From Bullera alba (Eukaryota; Basidiomycota; Tremellomycetes; Tremellales; Bulleraceae): 64,000 bases of DNA. Each line of letters opens with the position of its first letter. Positions within the stretch are counted from its first letter, which is position 1. Positions 1 to 11,064 of the stretch are shown piece by piece. Under the pieces are notes generated by a model. That model was not told the DNA's origin. It was given only the letters and a program-made list of their open reading frames with translations, and did not search any database. The position numbers and the translations under genes are program-made. Where the stretch lies: contig BCIX01000005.1 in the NCBI GenBank assembly GCA_001600095.1, forward strand, positions 1,370,523 to 1,434,522, read 5' to 3'.

Positions 1-404
1 GATTCATCATCTCGCAGCATCTCGCTCTCGGACAGTCTCGCCTACGCCCCTCCCGCCTCGGTCTAAGCGTCATATTAACAGTTTCAGCAGCTGGAGTACA
101 TAGGCACCACCTCGAACATCACCTATAGCTCTCGCCCCTATCCCTGGCCGATCGTGCCGACTGAATTCACCCCGATCAGACAGGAGCTTGTGGTCACCCG
201 GTAAATCCACACCAGAAGGGAAAGAAGCACGAGCACGAGCACACAGCAGTTTCATCAATCAACCGCCCCCATACTCCCGCTATCATAGCAGCTCCTCGGC
301 CGTTGCTGTCAACAGTGAACACAGGATCAGAGACTTCATCTCAGACACCACCACTATCACCGCAACCACCTCATCCTCAACTTCCCCCAATCACCCTAGG
401 CGTA
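1..404 (+). promoter_or_regulatory. Leader and promoter region of the G-alpha gene
   Basis: No gene seen. The stretch is rich in CT and AC runs such as CACCACCACTATCACC-like tracts just before the ATG at 405, typical of a fungal 5' leader. No clear TATA box was found. Confidence 0.4.
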
Positions 405-1802
405 ATGGGCGCATGCACATCCGCGCCAACTGGAGGCGATCCCGAAGCAGAGGCCAGGAGCAAAGCCATAGACAAAGCGCTCAAGGAGGATGAGAAGAGA
501 TTGCAAAAGGAGGTCAAGCTGTTGTTGTTGGGAGCAGGAGCGTCGGGCAAGTCGACAGTGCTCAAGCAGGTGAGCAGACTGGGCATGGTTATAAGCTGAT
601 CTCTAGATGCGATACATCCACAACCAACCTTTCACCCCTGATGAGATTGAGGATTACCGAAAGATTGTCTTCACCAACATCGGTAAGTAGACGTCGAGGG
701 AATGCCGCTGAGATGGCAGTCGGCGGGATGCGCGCGATCATCGACACCATGGACGAGCTGGCCATGGCGATAGAGCCCCAGAACAGAAAGTATGTCTCGC
801 TAGTCGATTCCGAACCCGCCATCAGCACCGGCGACATCTTCCCCATGAAGTACCTGGACGCGTTGAGGAATCTATGGAAGGACACGCAGGTGCAAGCGTG
901 CTATGCCCGTGCTCACGAGTTTGCCCTGCAAGAAAACTTGGCATAGTGAGTGATGCCCACTGTGCCTCCTCTGACGGCTAGCTTTTACGAACCGGGCAAG
1001 TTGGAATCGCTGTTCGAGCCGAGCTACAGGCCCAACGACGATGATATCCTGAGGGTCCGAGCAAAGACGACGGGCATTAGTGAAACCAGATTCTTGGAAG
1101 CGGGCACTGGGGTCAGCTACCGCGTGCTCGATGTAGGAGGTCAGAGGTGAGCAAATGGTCCAAGAGGTCGTGCTCATTTGGCCTAGATCGGAGAGGCGGA
1201 AGTGGGCGAGCTGTTTTGAGGACGTGACGAGTATCATCTTTGTCGTCGCATTGTCAGACTATAACGCGTGTATCATCGAGGACACCAGTGAGTCTTTCGC
1301 AAGGGCTGGGTCTGTGCTGATAGGACAGGCTCGAACGGTATGATGGAGGCCATCATCCTCTGGGAGTCTATCGTCAATTCGCAGTGTGAGTGACTGTCTA
1401 TGTGGCCTCGCTGACCTGTGTAGGGTTCATCAAGACGAGTTTCGTGAGCATCACACCATTTGACCTCACTGACACCGCTAGATCCTCTTCCTGAACAAGG
1501 CCGACGTGTGCATGGTCAAGATCAGGGATCCCAACCAGCAGGTCAAGCAGCACTTTCCGGATTTCCCAGGGAAACCAGGCTCATTCAACGACTGCGTCGA
1601 CTACTTCAAGGGCAGGTTTAGGTCTCTGGCCAGGACGCCCAACAAGGAGATCTACACGCATGTCACCACCGCCGTCGACAAGGAGAATGTCAGAGTGGTG
1701 AGCAAACTCTAGTCGCTTTGCTCCTGCTGACATACTTAGGTGATGGCCGCTTGTCAGGACACGATTGTGAGGACCATGTTGGCCGACATGGCGATCCTGT
1801 AG
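405..1802 (+). CDS. Heterotrimeric G-protein alpha subunit
   Basis: Guanine-nucleotide-binding alpha subunit that couples a membrane receptor to effectors at the plasma membrane. I read nine exons (405-569, 607-682, 720-945, 982-1146, 1187-1287, 1329-1385, 1424-1443, 1482-1697, 1740-1802) giving 362 residues, the usual family length. The N-terminus MGACTS carries Gly2 and Cys4, the classic myristoylation and palmitoylation sites. Nucleotide motifs are present in order: P-loop [11 protein letters not shown] (41-51), switch I RAKTTGI, G3 DVGGQR, G4 NKAD and a G5-like TTAVD. Two points are odd: the P-loop has Ala46 where family members have Glu (GAGESGKS), and G5 is TTAVD rather than TCATD. The C-terminus ends ADMAIL with no cysteine at -4. 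Family membership is secure; the subclass (Gpa1/2/3/4-like) is not resolved. Exon 7 is only 20 nt. Confidence 0.93.
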
Positions 1803-2306
1803 CAGAGCCTCGTCGCGGTGTAGGAGTCTCGTCAGGCTGGTTGGGGGTTCCAGGGCTACCTGGACCACCGGGGTTAATATCGTTCTTTTCTTATCTGGGC
1901 TTTCAACCTTTCATCCACATCACACCTCCCAGTCCCTGTAACGACGTTGAGGAGAGGTTGTGTGCGAGTATACATGCATGACTAGAACTATGACTCTAGA
2001 GGTCTTGGAAGTGAGACTCTGGCTCGAATCGGGTATTACCCACGTGGCAAGTGAAATGACCGCGTTCGTCTTCTTCGCGTATTTGGTTACTGCCCACTCG
2101 GTCCAAACTCAAAGCGATCTCTACAGGTCAAGTACTTGTACATCTTCAAGACATCTATCCCACGAGCTCCATCTTATCGGCGGAAGGAGGCAATCTGAAA
2201 AGCGGTCGACACAGATCAAACCACACTAAGCGCAGCCCACGACTCCCCACAGCAACACATCCTGCCCGAACCCCTGGCGCTCAGACAACCGTATCGATCG
2301 CTTGAG
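1803..2306. other. Intergenic, G-alpha to EFR3
   Basis: Holds the 3' region of the G-alpha gene and the promoter of EFR3, both on the plus strand. Short open frames here have no recognisable product. Nothing else seen. Confidence 0.4.
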
Positions 2307-5300
2307 ATGTCCTGCTTTGGCTGCTTTGGCGGCCTACAGCCCGAAGCGAAGCTCCTCAACGACTGCTACCCCCCTCCGAAAGCCCTGTTGACCTCTGGAC
2401 CCGAATACAAACCGCTCAGCTCGGACCTCAGCAAGTTGACCTATCGATGTTTGAACCAGTCGTCCAAACTGGCCAAAGTCGGTGAAGAGCTCGAAAAGCG
2501 AGTCGCTAGAGAAGCCGCTAGGAGTACCGCCGGTCATGCCAAGTCTCGAGCGTGAGTACATCTCCATGATGTATGCTAACCCATAGATCCCTGCTCATCT
2601 CGCTATCCATCCTCCGGGCTCTCATCTCAGAGTGTCGCCGGGATCTATCCCTCTTTGCAAGATACATCATCCGCATCGTCTCCTCCGCGCTCGATGTCAA
2701 AGTGTACCAAAAAGGCGACCTGGACTTGGAAGTCATTGGCCGAGCGGCATCCTGCTTTATAGCCTTCACCACATATGCTGAAAACGCCTCTGCGATCGGC
2801 GTCGACGACACTTTTGCCATTACCTACTTGACCGTCCTGGGCAAATTCGCCTTTTTGGCAACGACAAAGTCCAAGGGCGCCCTCGTCCCCGACGACAACA
2901 ACGAAAAGGAACCCTCGGATCAGGAAAGCGTGAATAGAACAAGGTTGATCGGCCTGGCTGCCCTCAATGGCGCTTCGTCCTCCGACACCCTATTCTCAAG
3001 CAACATCGACTTTAAGAAACAAGCCGCCGTCATCATCCCAGCACTCTTGGTCAACATCTTTGAGGGTGGATCCGTCGACCATCTCAAACTGGAGACTGCC
3101 AAAATCACAATGGACGCCTCGCCCTCGCCCTACTTTTCCGAACTGTCAGCTCGAAAGCCCACCCTGAGCGACAAACGAGCGCCTTCACTCCACGCACATA
3201 TACCCGGCGAAAAGGGTCCACTGCAGAAAGATGTCCTGTCCGCTGCCCTACGCAGCCTTCACGCCTTGGTCCGACAGTGCCAGGTCAACCAAGCGCTGGC
3301 GGTCATGGACAGCGTATCCACCTTTCTCGACAAGGTCAGGGGGTGGAGTGATATCGAGCGGTGTTGCTGGTTGGCGGAACAGCTCGCTTCGTTTGTCATG
3401 CTCCAGTATCGCTTCGTCGTGCCGACACGCCTGGTCGAGAGTTTGATCGAGCTCGAGGACAAGAGTACGCCCAAACACACCACGTTGATCGCGATGGCCA
3501 CGACGATCCTAAACTCGGCCATTTCGCTCGTCGGCCTCGGCGTGACAGACCTGCTCAACAATCTGGTCCAGCTGATCATCCGCCGAATCCACGTCGACGA
3601 CAAGGACGGCCTTTTGCCCCCGCTCGTCCAGTGTATATCCTCTCTCGGCACGCACATCTATTACGCGGATCAGATCAACGATGTCATCGAGGAACTCAGC
3701 TTGCGCATTGCCGAGATACCCACCGCCGACAAATCTCGATCCGAGATTCTCCGCGTCCTGATCCACGCCATAATCGGAGTCATGACCACGACGCAGTCTG
3801 CCGACGTGGCCGAGGCCAGAGCGACTCCGATGACCGAACACCCCAACAAGGGCAAGGCTCCCGCAAGCACGCCAGACCCCCATGATGGCTCGAGGCGGAT
3901 CGCTTCTGGAAGACGCAACCCAATCTCCCCGGCAATCTGGCAGGAAACGCTGCCGCTCCTCTGCGAATCGGCATACTCTGTCCGAGCGGCGTACTCTAGA
4001 GCGCTCCTGCTCTACGTTGTCAACGAGCTGCCGAGGAATGTCATGGTCCCGGACTCCAATGCCAAGACGAGCCGCAAGGAAGAATCAGTCCAGGTGTACC
4101 GCTTCTGCAACGCCGTCCACGCGGCCCTGTACACCCTCGCAATGTCCTCCTGCCTCGGCTCGCCTTCAGACGACTCGTCTCCAAAGGGCTCACCAGTGGC
4201 AGCAGCCAGGGAGCTCAACGATGCAAAGGTATCCTTCAATATAACCGAGCCAACACCTGTACCCACGCCCAACGACTCGACCGTGCCGACAACCGGCGCC
4301 AGTACGCCCACTGCCCGCGCTCAACCCCGTCGATCCTCCAGACGGGTCTCCCTCCCGCTCAACAGGCTCAACTCGGCCACTGTCCTCACGTCGTTTGACA
4401 ATGTCGCCACGCCATTCGATTTCGCCGCCATGATCATGATCCTACAAGAGCTGAATGTCGCGTCGCCAGAGATCGCCCTGATCACTGGCGTTCCCATGCT
4501 CTTGGCTCTGGACCGCGACGCTGCGGTGGAACTCGTCCGACGACCCGGAGACGGGCGAAGTGGCGCCTGGGTCCTTGAGCGCAAGAGGAGTATCAAGGAG
4601 GTGGTGACCATCGTCTGGAAGAGGCTCGGTACGAACTGGGGCATAGCCTCCATCATCGACATGGCCGTCAAGGTGAGTCACCCATGATGATTTTGCTGAC
4701 AATAGGCGATGAACTCTCTTCCGGAACCGTTCGAGGTGCCAAACCCGCCCCAGATGCCAGAAGGCATCTTGCCTCCGCCAGAAGAAGCCGTCCAATTCTA
4801 CCAAAACACGACCGAGGGCGAGTCCTCCACGTCCGCACTACCCCTCCTGAACCCCGAAGCCCTGATGTCGTCACTCGTGACCGCGCCGTCGATCCAGTCG
4901 TCGAGTCGCATGGACGAGGCGGCTCTTCGCCAACGCTGGTCAGAGGTCTGGACCGTAGAGTCGGCCCTAAAGAACTGTGAGCTAAACGCGTTCGCTAGTC
5001 GCTGACTTGCAGCGGTCGAGCGGTTCTCTGTCCCTCATGTAAAACCCTCCCAGGACACCCATTTCGACGTGGCCAACGCCCTCATGAGCATGAACAATGC
5101 TTCGTACCAGAGCTTTAACCGACCGCCCAGTCGAGCCATCGACGTGACCGACCTCCGCGAGGCCCTGGGTGAGTGCTCAACGTTGAGATTTTGGGACTGA
5201 CATCTGTAGGTGGACGAGTTGACACTATCCCACTGTCGGGCACGCCCTCGCTGGTATCCACTGCGGGCGGCCGGTCGATGAGAGAGGAAAACGGCTCAAT

Positions 5301-5505
5301 GTCGCCCAAGCGCCGGACTGGCAACACCGACGTTCAAGAGGTTTTAAAGGACATTTTCAAGACGAAGAAGCGGGGCGGCGTCAAAAAGTCTGCCATCACC
5401 GTGCTCAAGGCGGATCAAGGTGCGGACGGACCAGGCGAGAAGGCAGACAATGGGCGTGTAAATGGAGATCAAGGCGCGCCAGAGTTGGGCAGGGTCGTTG
5501 CTTAG
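2307..5505 (+). CDS. EFR3: Efr3-like plasma-membrane scaffold for PI4-kinase
   Basis: Efr3 anchors the phosphatidylinositol 4-kinase Stt4 complex (with Ypp1/TTC7) to the plasma membrane, so that PI4P is made there. Five exons (2307-2551, 2587-4672, 4706-4976, 5013-5168, 5210-5505) give 1,017 residues. The N-terminus matches the family: MSCFGCFG, then a conserved stretch with NDCYPP (about residues 18-23), a SSKLAKVGEELEKRV segment and long helical repeats (about 80-600, including FARYIIRIVSSAL). Cysteines at 3 and 6 could be palmitoylated, as known for animal EFR3; that is inference here. The middle has low-complexity Ser/Thr/Pro stretches around 620-690. The basic tail contains KTKKRGGVKK. 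The stop lies 88 bp from the stop of the convergent TUDOR gene. Family assignment rests on the N-terminal motif, length and helical nature. Confidence 0.85.
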
Positions 5506-5593
5506 GTAGTATACGCTTGTCATAGTCGGTTACATGCAGTGAGCTCGCGTCTGTCAATTCATCTCGTACAGCTCCGCCTCCTTCTGACCTCTT

Positions 5594-5980
5594 CTACTTC
5601 TCAATATCGACCTCGTTGAGCTCGTGAGCCCGCTTGACGGCGTCGTTCTGTTCGGGTCAGCTTGGGCCACCTTGCGGCCGACATTTGACTCACTCCGTCT
5701 CGCTCAATGACCACCGCGGGGTCCTCCTCGGAAGCGTTCTTCGAGATGACATTACCCTTCTTCGAGGTGACTTCGCCTTTGCCCTCGGTCACGACCTCTG
5801 CCACTGTTCCAGCTGGGTTCTGTTAGGAAGCCTTCTATCCCTGCGACGACGCTACTCACAGGGCTGGCTGCTTCCCCACTTCCAGGACACTTCGTCTCCC
5901 TAGTCAAGTCCGATCAGCATTCGCCCAGGTGCGATTTTGGCAAAAGGGGCTTTACTCACTTTCTTGATCTGGTCGGCCAT
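5594..5980 (-). CDS. Small hypervirulence-associated TUDOR-domain protein
   Basis: A 77-residue protein from four exons read on the minus strand (5960-5980, 5860-5899, 5694-5812, 5594-5647). After the 7-residue first exon MADQIKK the protein continues GDEVSWKWGSSQPSGTV, then a TEGKGEVTSKKGN segment, a DPAVVIERDG segment and a C-terminal VKRAHELNEV. This is the pattern of the hypervirulence-associated protein TUDOR domain family (DUF2945): a small beta-barrel with GDxVxWxWG at the start and ..GK.V.SKKGN.., common in fungi and bacteria. The biochemical role of the family is not settled. The first coding exon is only 21 nt, and the third needs the second of two AG acceptors (CCCAG), because the first would create a stop at once. 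It converges on EFR3 with 88 bp between stops. Confidence 0.85.
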
Positions 5981-6425
5981 CTTGAGATTCCGGTTGGAGG
6001 TGAAGGTACGATGAAACGGAGCTGAAAGTCGACTGAAAGGTCGAAGAAAACTATGAGGATACGAGATGGTTCTGTACATGCAGGGGGTGACCAGAGTGTT
6101 ATATACAAACCAGCTGAGCTCGATCTCCTCCGCCTTGCAATGTTGCAATGTCCTAGCCAGATCGGGGAACCAAACACCAGATCGCACAATGACATCATAC
6201 ACCTCCAGCAAGTCAGTCGCGGCAGAGACCCCCGATCTGTTCTGTGAGACTCGGTATCGCTCGGTACCACTGGCGCGTGAGACATCGAACGTAGTGCATA
6301 CAAGCGCAGATACAACGACAACCAACCTCACAAGCAATCCTACAATAAGTACAAGAATCGTTCTGACAACTAAAACTACTGCCCTCCTTGAGCTAATGCA
6401 CCATCGGCCAAGATCCTAAACTAAT
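5981..6425 (-). promoter_or_regulatory. Promoter region of the TUDOR mini-gene
   Basis: 445 bp between the start of the TUDOR gene and the stop of the next minus-strand gene. It must hold the promoter of the former and the 3' region of the latter. No distinct motif recognised. Confidence 0.35.
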
Positions 6426-8470
6426 CTACGACCTCACGGTCGCCCAATAGCCCAGACCAACTAGGGCTATAGTGGTCGTAGCGGCAAGAAAGCTCCACCG
6501 CCAGTTCCAGCCCGTCGGTCCAGATGGCCTCTTACCCCCGTCGTCAGGGGGAGGCGTCGAAGAGCCAGTGATCGACCTCCATATATCGTGAAAGCCCACC
6601 CGCACAATCTTGAGCACATCGCTCGCTCCATACGCCGGCACTCGTGTCGGGGGGAACAGTGGGCCATGCCTGCGTTCCCGCTCCAAGTGCTTCTTCGCCT
6701 CCGCATCCCTATGCCTCGTCTTGTACTCGTCCGTGGTTCGGTCGTCACTGTGCTTGTCCCGGCTGACTCTCCTATTCCGACCCCTGTGATGGGCTTTACG
6801 GGCGGCATGGGCGTGGGCGGTGGCCATCCGCCTAGATAGGTTTGCTTCCCATTCGCCCCCACCGGCCGCTCTGGCCACTGTGGGCATTGGCGACCGCGGA
6901 TTCTCAAACGACGTCGACGAGTGGGCCGAGTGTGACGTCGTCGTGGACTCGGTTGGCGTGATGCTGATTCCGATATGATCAGAGCTAGAGTCGATGAGCG
7001 CTCGTCGCCATTGGAAAAAGCTTTCTCGAGAGTGAGACTGGACCAGAGTCGTATTGTCGATAGCTCTCATGACGAGGCCGGCAACATCGTCTTGTGCGTC
7101 TGAGAGGGTGGAGACAGTCTTTGACGAGAAATACTCCTTTGACGTGGAAGAGGACGGCATTGGTGTCGGATCACCACCAGCGTGTGGCGGAGATGGTGTT
7201 GGCGCTCTGCTCTCTTCCACAATAGGCAGCGCAAACAATGTATCGACTTGAGCGTGCTTGGCGATAGTCGGGGCCAGGGGGCTGATCGACTCTACGCCGA
7301 GCGTGCCATCTAGCATGACCACAAGGTGCACCCATTCTGAAGACTTTGAAAAGCTGTGAACGACGTCTTTCATCAAAGACTCCATCTCGTTTGGGATCCA
7401 GACGGGCAGCAGCTTCCGGTAATGATTGGACACCGCGGTAGATGCCTAGGTCCTGTGAGCCTGTATTCTAGTGGATATTTTGGGGAGCTCACCGTTTCAA
7501 CGTTGGTAAATAATCTCACACTGGCCGCGAGAACGCCCTCCTTGACAATTCCAACAGCTGCCGCTCCGAGATCCACCAAATGAATCCCCATCTCCAAAAG
7601 TCCGGTGATGACTCCCTGATACTGCTCCTTTGACCCCACGAGCGCAATCTTGAGATCGCACGAGGTCGCTTGTGTGACATTGTGCAGCCTCGGCAGTGAG
7701 GCGTGAAGCGACGAGCTCGGAAGGTGGAGTCTTGGCAATACCAGATCATCGCCGCCGCCACTCCCCCCTGAAACCTCCCTGGCACCGTCTCTACCGGGGC
7801 TGAAATGCCGCTGGCCATATCCGCTCACTGGGGAGCTCGTCCTCGAAGCAGAGCTCAAAGACGCGACGTAGCTTGGCAACGAGGTGAATGATGCCGGGGA
7901 AGATGGGACGGATTGTGAACCCAAACTTGATTCGGAATCAAGTTGTGCCAGCTGCAGTCTTCTCTGGTAAAAGTCTGCCGGGGTCGGGGACACCAAGTCT
8001 GGCGGGAACGAGGGTGAGTGTGGTTCGTCGACGGGGTGTAAAGGGTGTAAAGTGTCGTCTGGGCTAGGCGGGATGAACTCCATTCTGGTCTTCAGGACGG
8101 GACTCTCCTCCAGTCGAGCATTCTGGGCCTGAGGGGTGGGTTGAGAGCCCTGGGTCATGTCTTGGAATCGAGAGAGCGGGTTGTTGGCAGTCGGTGTAGT
8201 TCCATATTGCCAAGTTGAACGGTCTTCCACCTCCCCGTCATCCTCATTCTCATCAATCACCTCGTCCCGCTCGTCATCTTCCCGCTCCCCCACAAACGGA
8301 GACATGACCTCTTCCGTGGACCCAGCTAACGCATCCACATCACTCCATACCGATCCATTGAGGCTTCTCACCCCATAGAAGCTGTCCGTCCCCGGGGGCG
8401 GAGGGCTCATCTCCCCTTGCCCCCTGCCCTGCGGTCGACTCGCGCGGTTCCTGGACGATGTCGCGAACAT
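6426..8470 (-). CDS. Tail-anchored protein with receiver-like domain, possible Atg32-like mitophagy receptor
   Basis: Two exons (7493-8470, 6426-7445) give 665 residues. Residues 1-260 are disordered and rich in Ser, Pro and acidic residues. About 270-410 alternate hydrophobic strands and helices: DLKIALVGS starts the block, KEGVLAASVRLF lies in the middle and EWVHLVVMLDG near the end. This resembles a response-regulator-like alpha/beta fold. Residues 410-635 are disordered and basic (many Arg and His), and the last 27 residues hold one membrane segment (FLAATTTIALVGLGYWA) with a 4-residue tail. Near the N-terminus, SVWSDV (Trp42-x-x-Val45) fits an Atg8-interacting motif. An AIM in a disordered N-terminus, a pseudoreceiver domain and a C-terminal membrane anchor is the layout of yeast Atg32. 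Sequence identity to Atg32 cannot be judged by eye, so the function is a hypothesis. The start is the ATG at 8470. Confidence 0.5.
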
Positions 8471-8905
8471 CACTAGTTTGGGATTGTGGAGCTGTGGATA
8501 GAGGGTACAGCTGTCAACCCTCTGACCGTGATAGAGGTCAACAGAGGAAGGAGCAATATCGGCCGATTACCCTAGAGACGTGATGGGGGGAGAGAGATGG
8601 GTGGCGAAGGATGAGTTGCGCGGGTGGCAAACTGATTAAGCGTGTCGCAATCTCGGCGCGTTCAGTTGCCGAACACGGCACAACAGAGTGGTATGCTCGC
8701 AACTCTACTCGACATCACATTATACTTTGCAGATGGGAGCCTGACAAGGCGCTTGACCCCGACTTATGAGAGTTACCATCCTCCCCCTCAAGGGCACCCA
8801 CTATCTTCGATTCCCCGGTTGAATTACCTCCCTCTCTCCTCCTTTTCCCATCCTCACACTTCCTCGTGACTCGTCCATCAGCTGGAGCATACACCTCTCG
8901 GCCCT
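8471..8905 (-). promoter_or_regulatory. Promoter region of the tail-anchored protein gene
   Basis: 435 bp upstream of the ATG at 8470 and downstream of the ceramide synthase stop at 8906. No gene or sharp motif seen. Confidence 0.35.
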
Positions 8906-10856
8906 CTACTCCGCCTTGACCTTCTCCGTGGTGTCCTCCTCGCCCTCTTCGTCGTCTGAACGCTCATCCTTGAGCGGCTCCTTGAACAGCGCACTGTACA
9001 GTCTCAGTAACTCATCATCCTCGTGTGAATCTACTCACCGAAGCAGGATCCGCCAGATGAGGAAGTACCAGAACAAGTTGATGATCTGTAGCAAAGCGAT
9101 AGGAATGAAAATTTGCCATTTCATCCTAGAACCATCTAAGCTCGAACGTCTGACAGCAGATGCTCCAGCTCGACCCACCATGGTGCCATCCACAAGTCTT
9201 CAAGGGGTCGGAAGACCATTGGCTCCTTGTCACTGTCCAGGAATGTTAGCTATTCGCCGACATTGTTGGTAGAGATTGCCTCACCCAATCAGCTCAAACT
9301 CGGTGAGCACAGACCACAGGATCTTCAGGTTGAGGTAGTGTCGGAAGTATCTGAGCAAGTCAGCACACGCCCTTTGCCCGTTCGATTGCACTCACGTCCA
9401 GACGACAATGAAGAAAGCAAAGACCGGCTGCGATGCCGTCTCGTTGACGTAGTTGACGCATTTCGCAAGCTAACAACCACCGTCAGGATGACTCGGTATA
9501 CTTGCAACATAACTCACGGCCAGGAAGACATCACTAAAGTCCATGGTGACGAAGATGGACACTCCGATGTAGGTCATGTGCACGTTGTAACTCCATCCAA
9601 TCAGCCAAAGAGTGACAGCGTGCTGCGGGCGCGTCAGTGGTGTACCTCTCGCGAGGACTGTCACTCACGTGGGCAATGAGCTCCTTGAAGTCTTTTCTCG
9701 GTTTCTCAATCTTGCCCGCGAGGACTAAAGACGGGATGAGCCAGAAGTCACTCGGGGAGTCTGTAGCTCACGAATGGTCTGCTGAATCCAGTACGATGCC
9801 TGCAGCAGGTAATACGCCTTGAGCTCGAGGGTCATGTCTCGATGAGGATAATCGATCCAAAAGTGCTCCGTCTTGTACCCTAAAACGGGTTAGCAAGGAA
9901 GGCGCCGCCGGCCTAGTGTCGACTTACACCATGTCGGCAGGCCGTGCATGACATACTGCGCGTCTAGGTCAACTTGGCGCAACAAGATGTCTTATCCAAC
10001 TCACGAGACCGGCGATGGACGTGAGCGAAAAGTAAAAGATGGCATATCCCTCTGCCAACCATCAGCACATGCGCTCCAATCCGCCAACTCACGTTCGGTG
10101 AAACGCATAATCTTTGCGCCCTTGATACCCAGAGCCTTGGCCAAAGGCCTCAAGAATCGAATAGTGACAATCTGCCTCACACTACGCCCTTCATCAGCTT
10201 CACTCTCAAGGATCGGCTGTGGCTCACAAGGACCAAAAGATGACGTGGTCAAAGACGAAAAGCAAATCTGCCCATCCTTTCCTGTAGAGACCGTTTGGCT
10301 GCTTGTACTGCGGGAAGAGGAGGTATTCGAACGGGTTGCCGACCTCTTTTGGGAATACACCTTCTTCGAGGAGGAACCCCGTGAACCGGTATAGGACATA
10401 TTGCAATGCGAGCAGGAAGAACGCCGAGGCTAGTAAGGTTAGCTCTTAGTACGAGTTTTCTCGGATGACGGAATCTCTGCATCACTTACACGGCACCAAC
10501 ATCCATCTTCCGGTCTTCAGATCGTCCTTTAGTCCACGAGAGTGGTAAAACTCGGGCAGGTCATCTCTCCCCAGAGCAGCCTTTTTCGGTCTCGATGGGC
10601 CAGAGAGGGGCTTGACCTCTGAGCCTTCGACCGCATTGCTTGCAATAGGGTTGAGCGTGCTATACCTTGACTCAGCCCTTGTATCTAATCACTCTGCAAG
10701 GTGCTCACCTCATTTGCTTCGCAGCTTGGTTCAACGGGACTTGGCTACAAACGTGTTAGGTCGCGGTCTACGTGGTCGTGAAATGGCTCACCTGAGTGCA
10801 GTAGTGACACTCGAGCTTCGCCTCCTGTTGGCGGGCTTTGTCGGTGTGTTGGCCAT
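8906..10856 (-). CDS. LAC1: Ceramide synthase (Lag1/Lac1, TLC domain)
   Basis: Acyl-CoA-dependent ceramide synthase of the endoplasmic reticulum membrane, joining a long-chain base to a fatty acyl-CoA. Fifteen exons chained without frame loss give 429 residues; the largest are 10228-10429 and 10500-10675. Membrane segments alternate with the family hallmarks: WFYHSRG-like DLPEFYHSRGLKDD before the first helices, WYKTEHFWIDYPHRDM, then the Lag1 motif split over two exons (ELIAH|HAVTLWLIGWSYN), FVTMDFSDVFLALAKCVNY, and a final WQIFIPIALLQIINLFWYF helix. The double histidine and the two aspartates of the Lag1 motif are intact. The tail is acidic (KDERSDDEEGEED), as in other fungal members. The start at 10856 (MANTPTKPANRRRSS) gives a basic cytosolic N-terminus. 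It is divergently placed 208 bp from EFM7, so the two may share a promoter. Confidence 0.95.
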
Positions 10857-11064
10857 TGTTGCGACGTGACAGCGTGCGAGGCTGCTGCAGTCTGGGTGTA
10901 GGGTGATGTCTAACGTTGTTGTTGTCGGCGTCCTATTTGTACCTCCTGCTGCAGACGACCTTGGCGAAATAATTGATCCCGCTCACCACAACACGGTTTG
11001 ATCAAGACCGATACCTGAAACACCTCTCAACGTCAGAGACATCCTCGCTGTTGACCAACGGGAC
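10857..11064. promoter_or_regulatory. Bidirectional promoter, ceramide synthase / EFM7
   Basis: 208 bp separate two divergent start codons (10856 minus, 11065 plus), so both promoters must lie here or overlap. No TATA box is obvious. Confidence 0.5.

Noticed and set aside
3361..3885. 174-codon frame within EFR3
   Set aside because: Out-of-frame shadow of the EFR3 exon, rich in Arg/His/Pro as expected from frame-shifted GC-rich codons.
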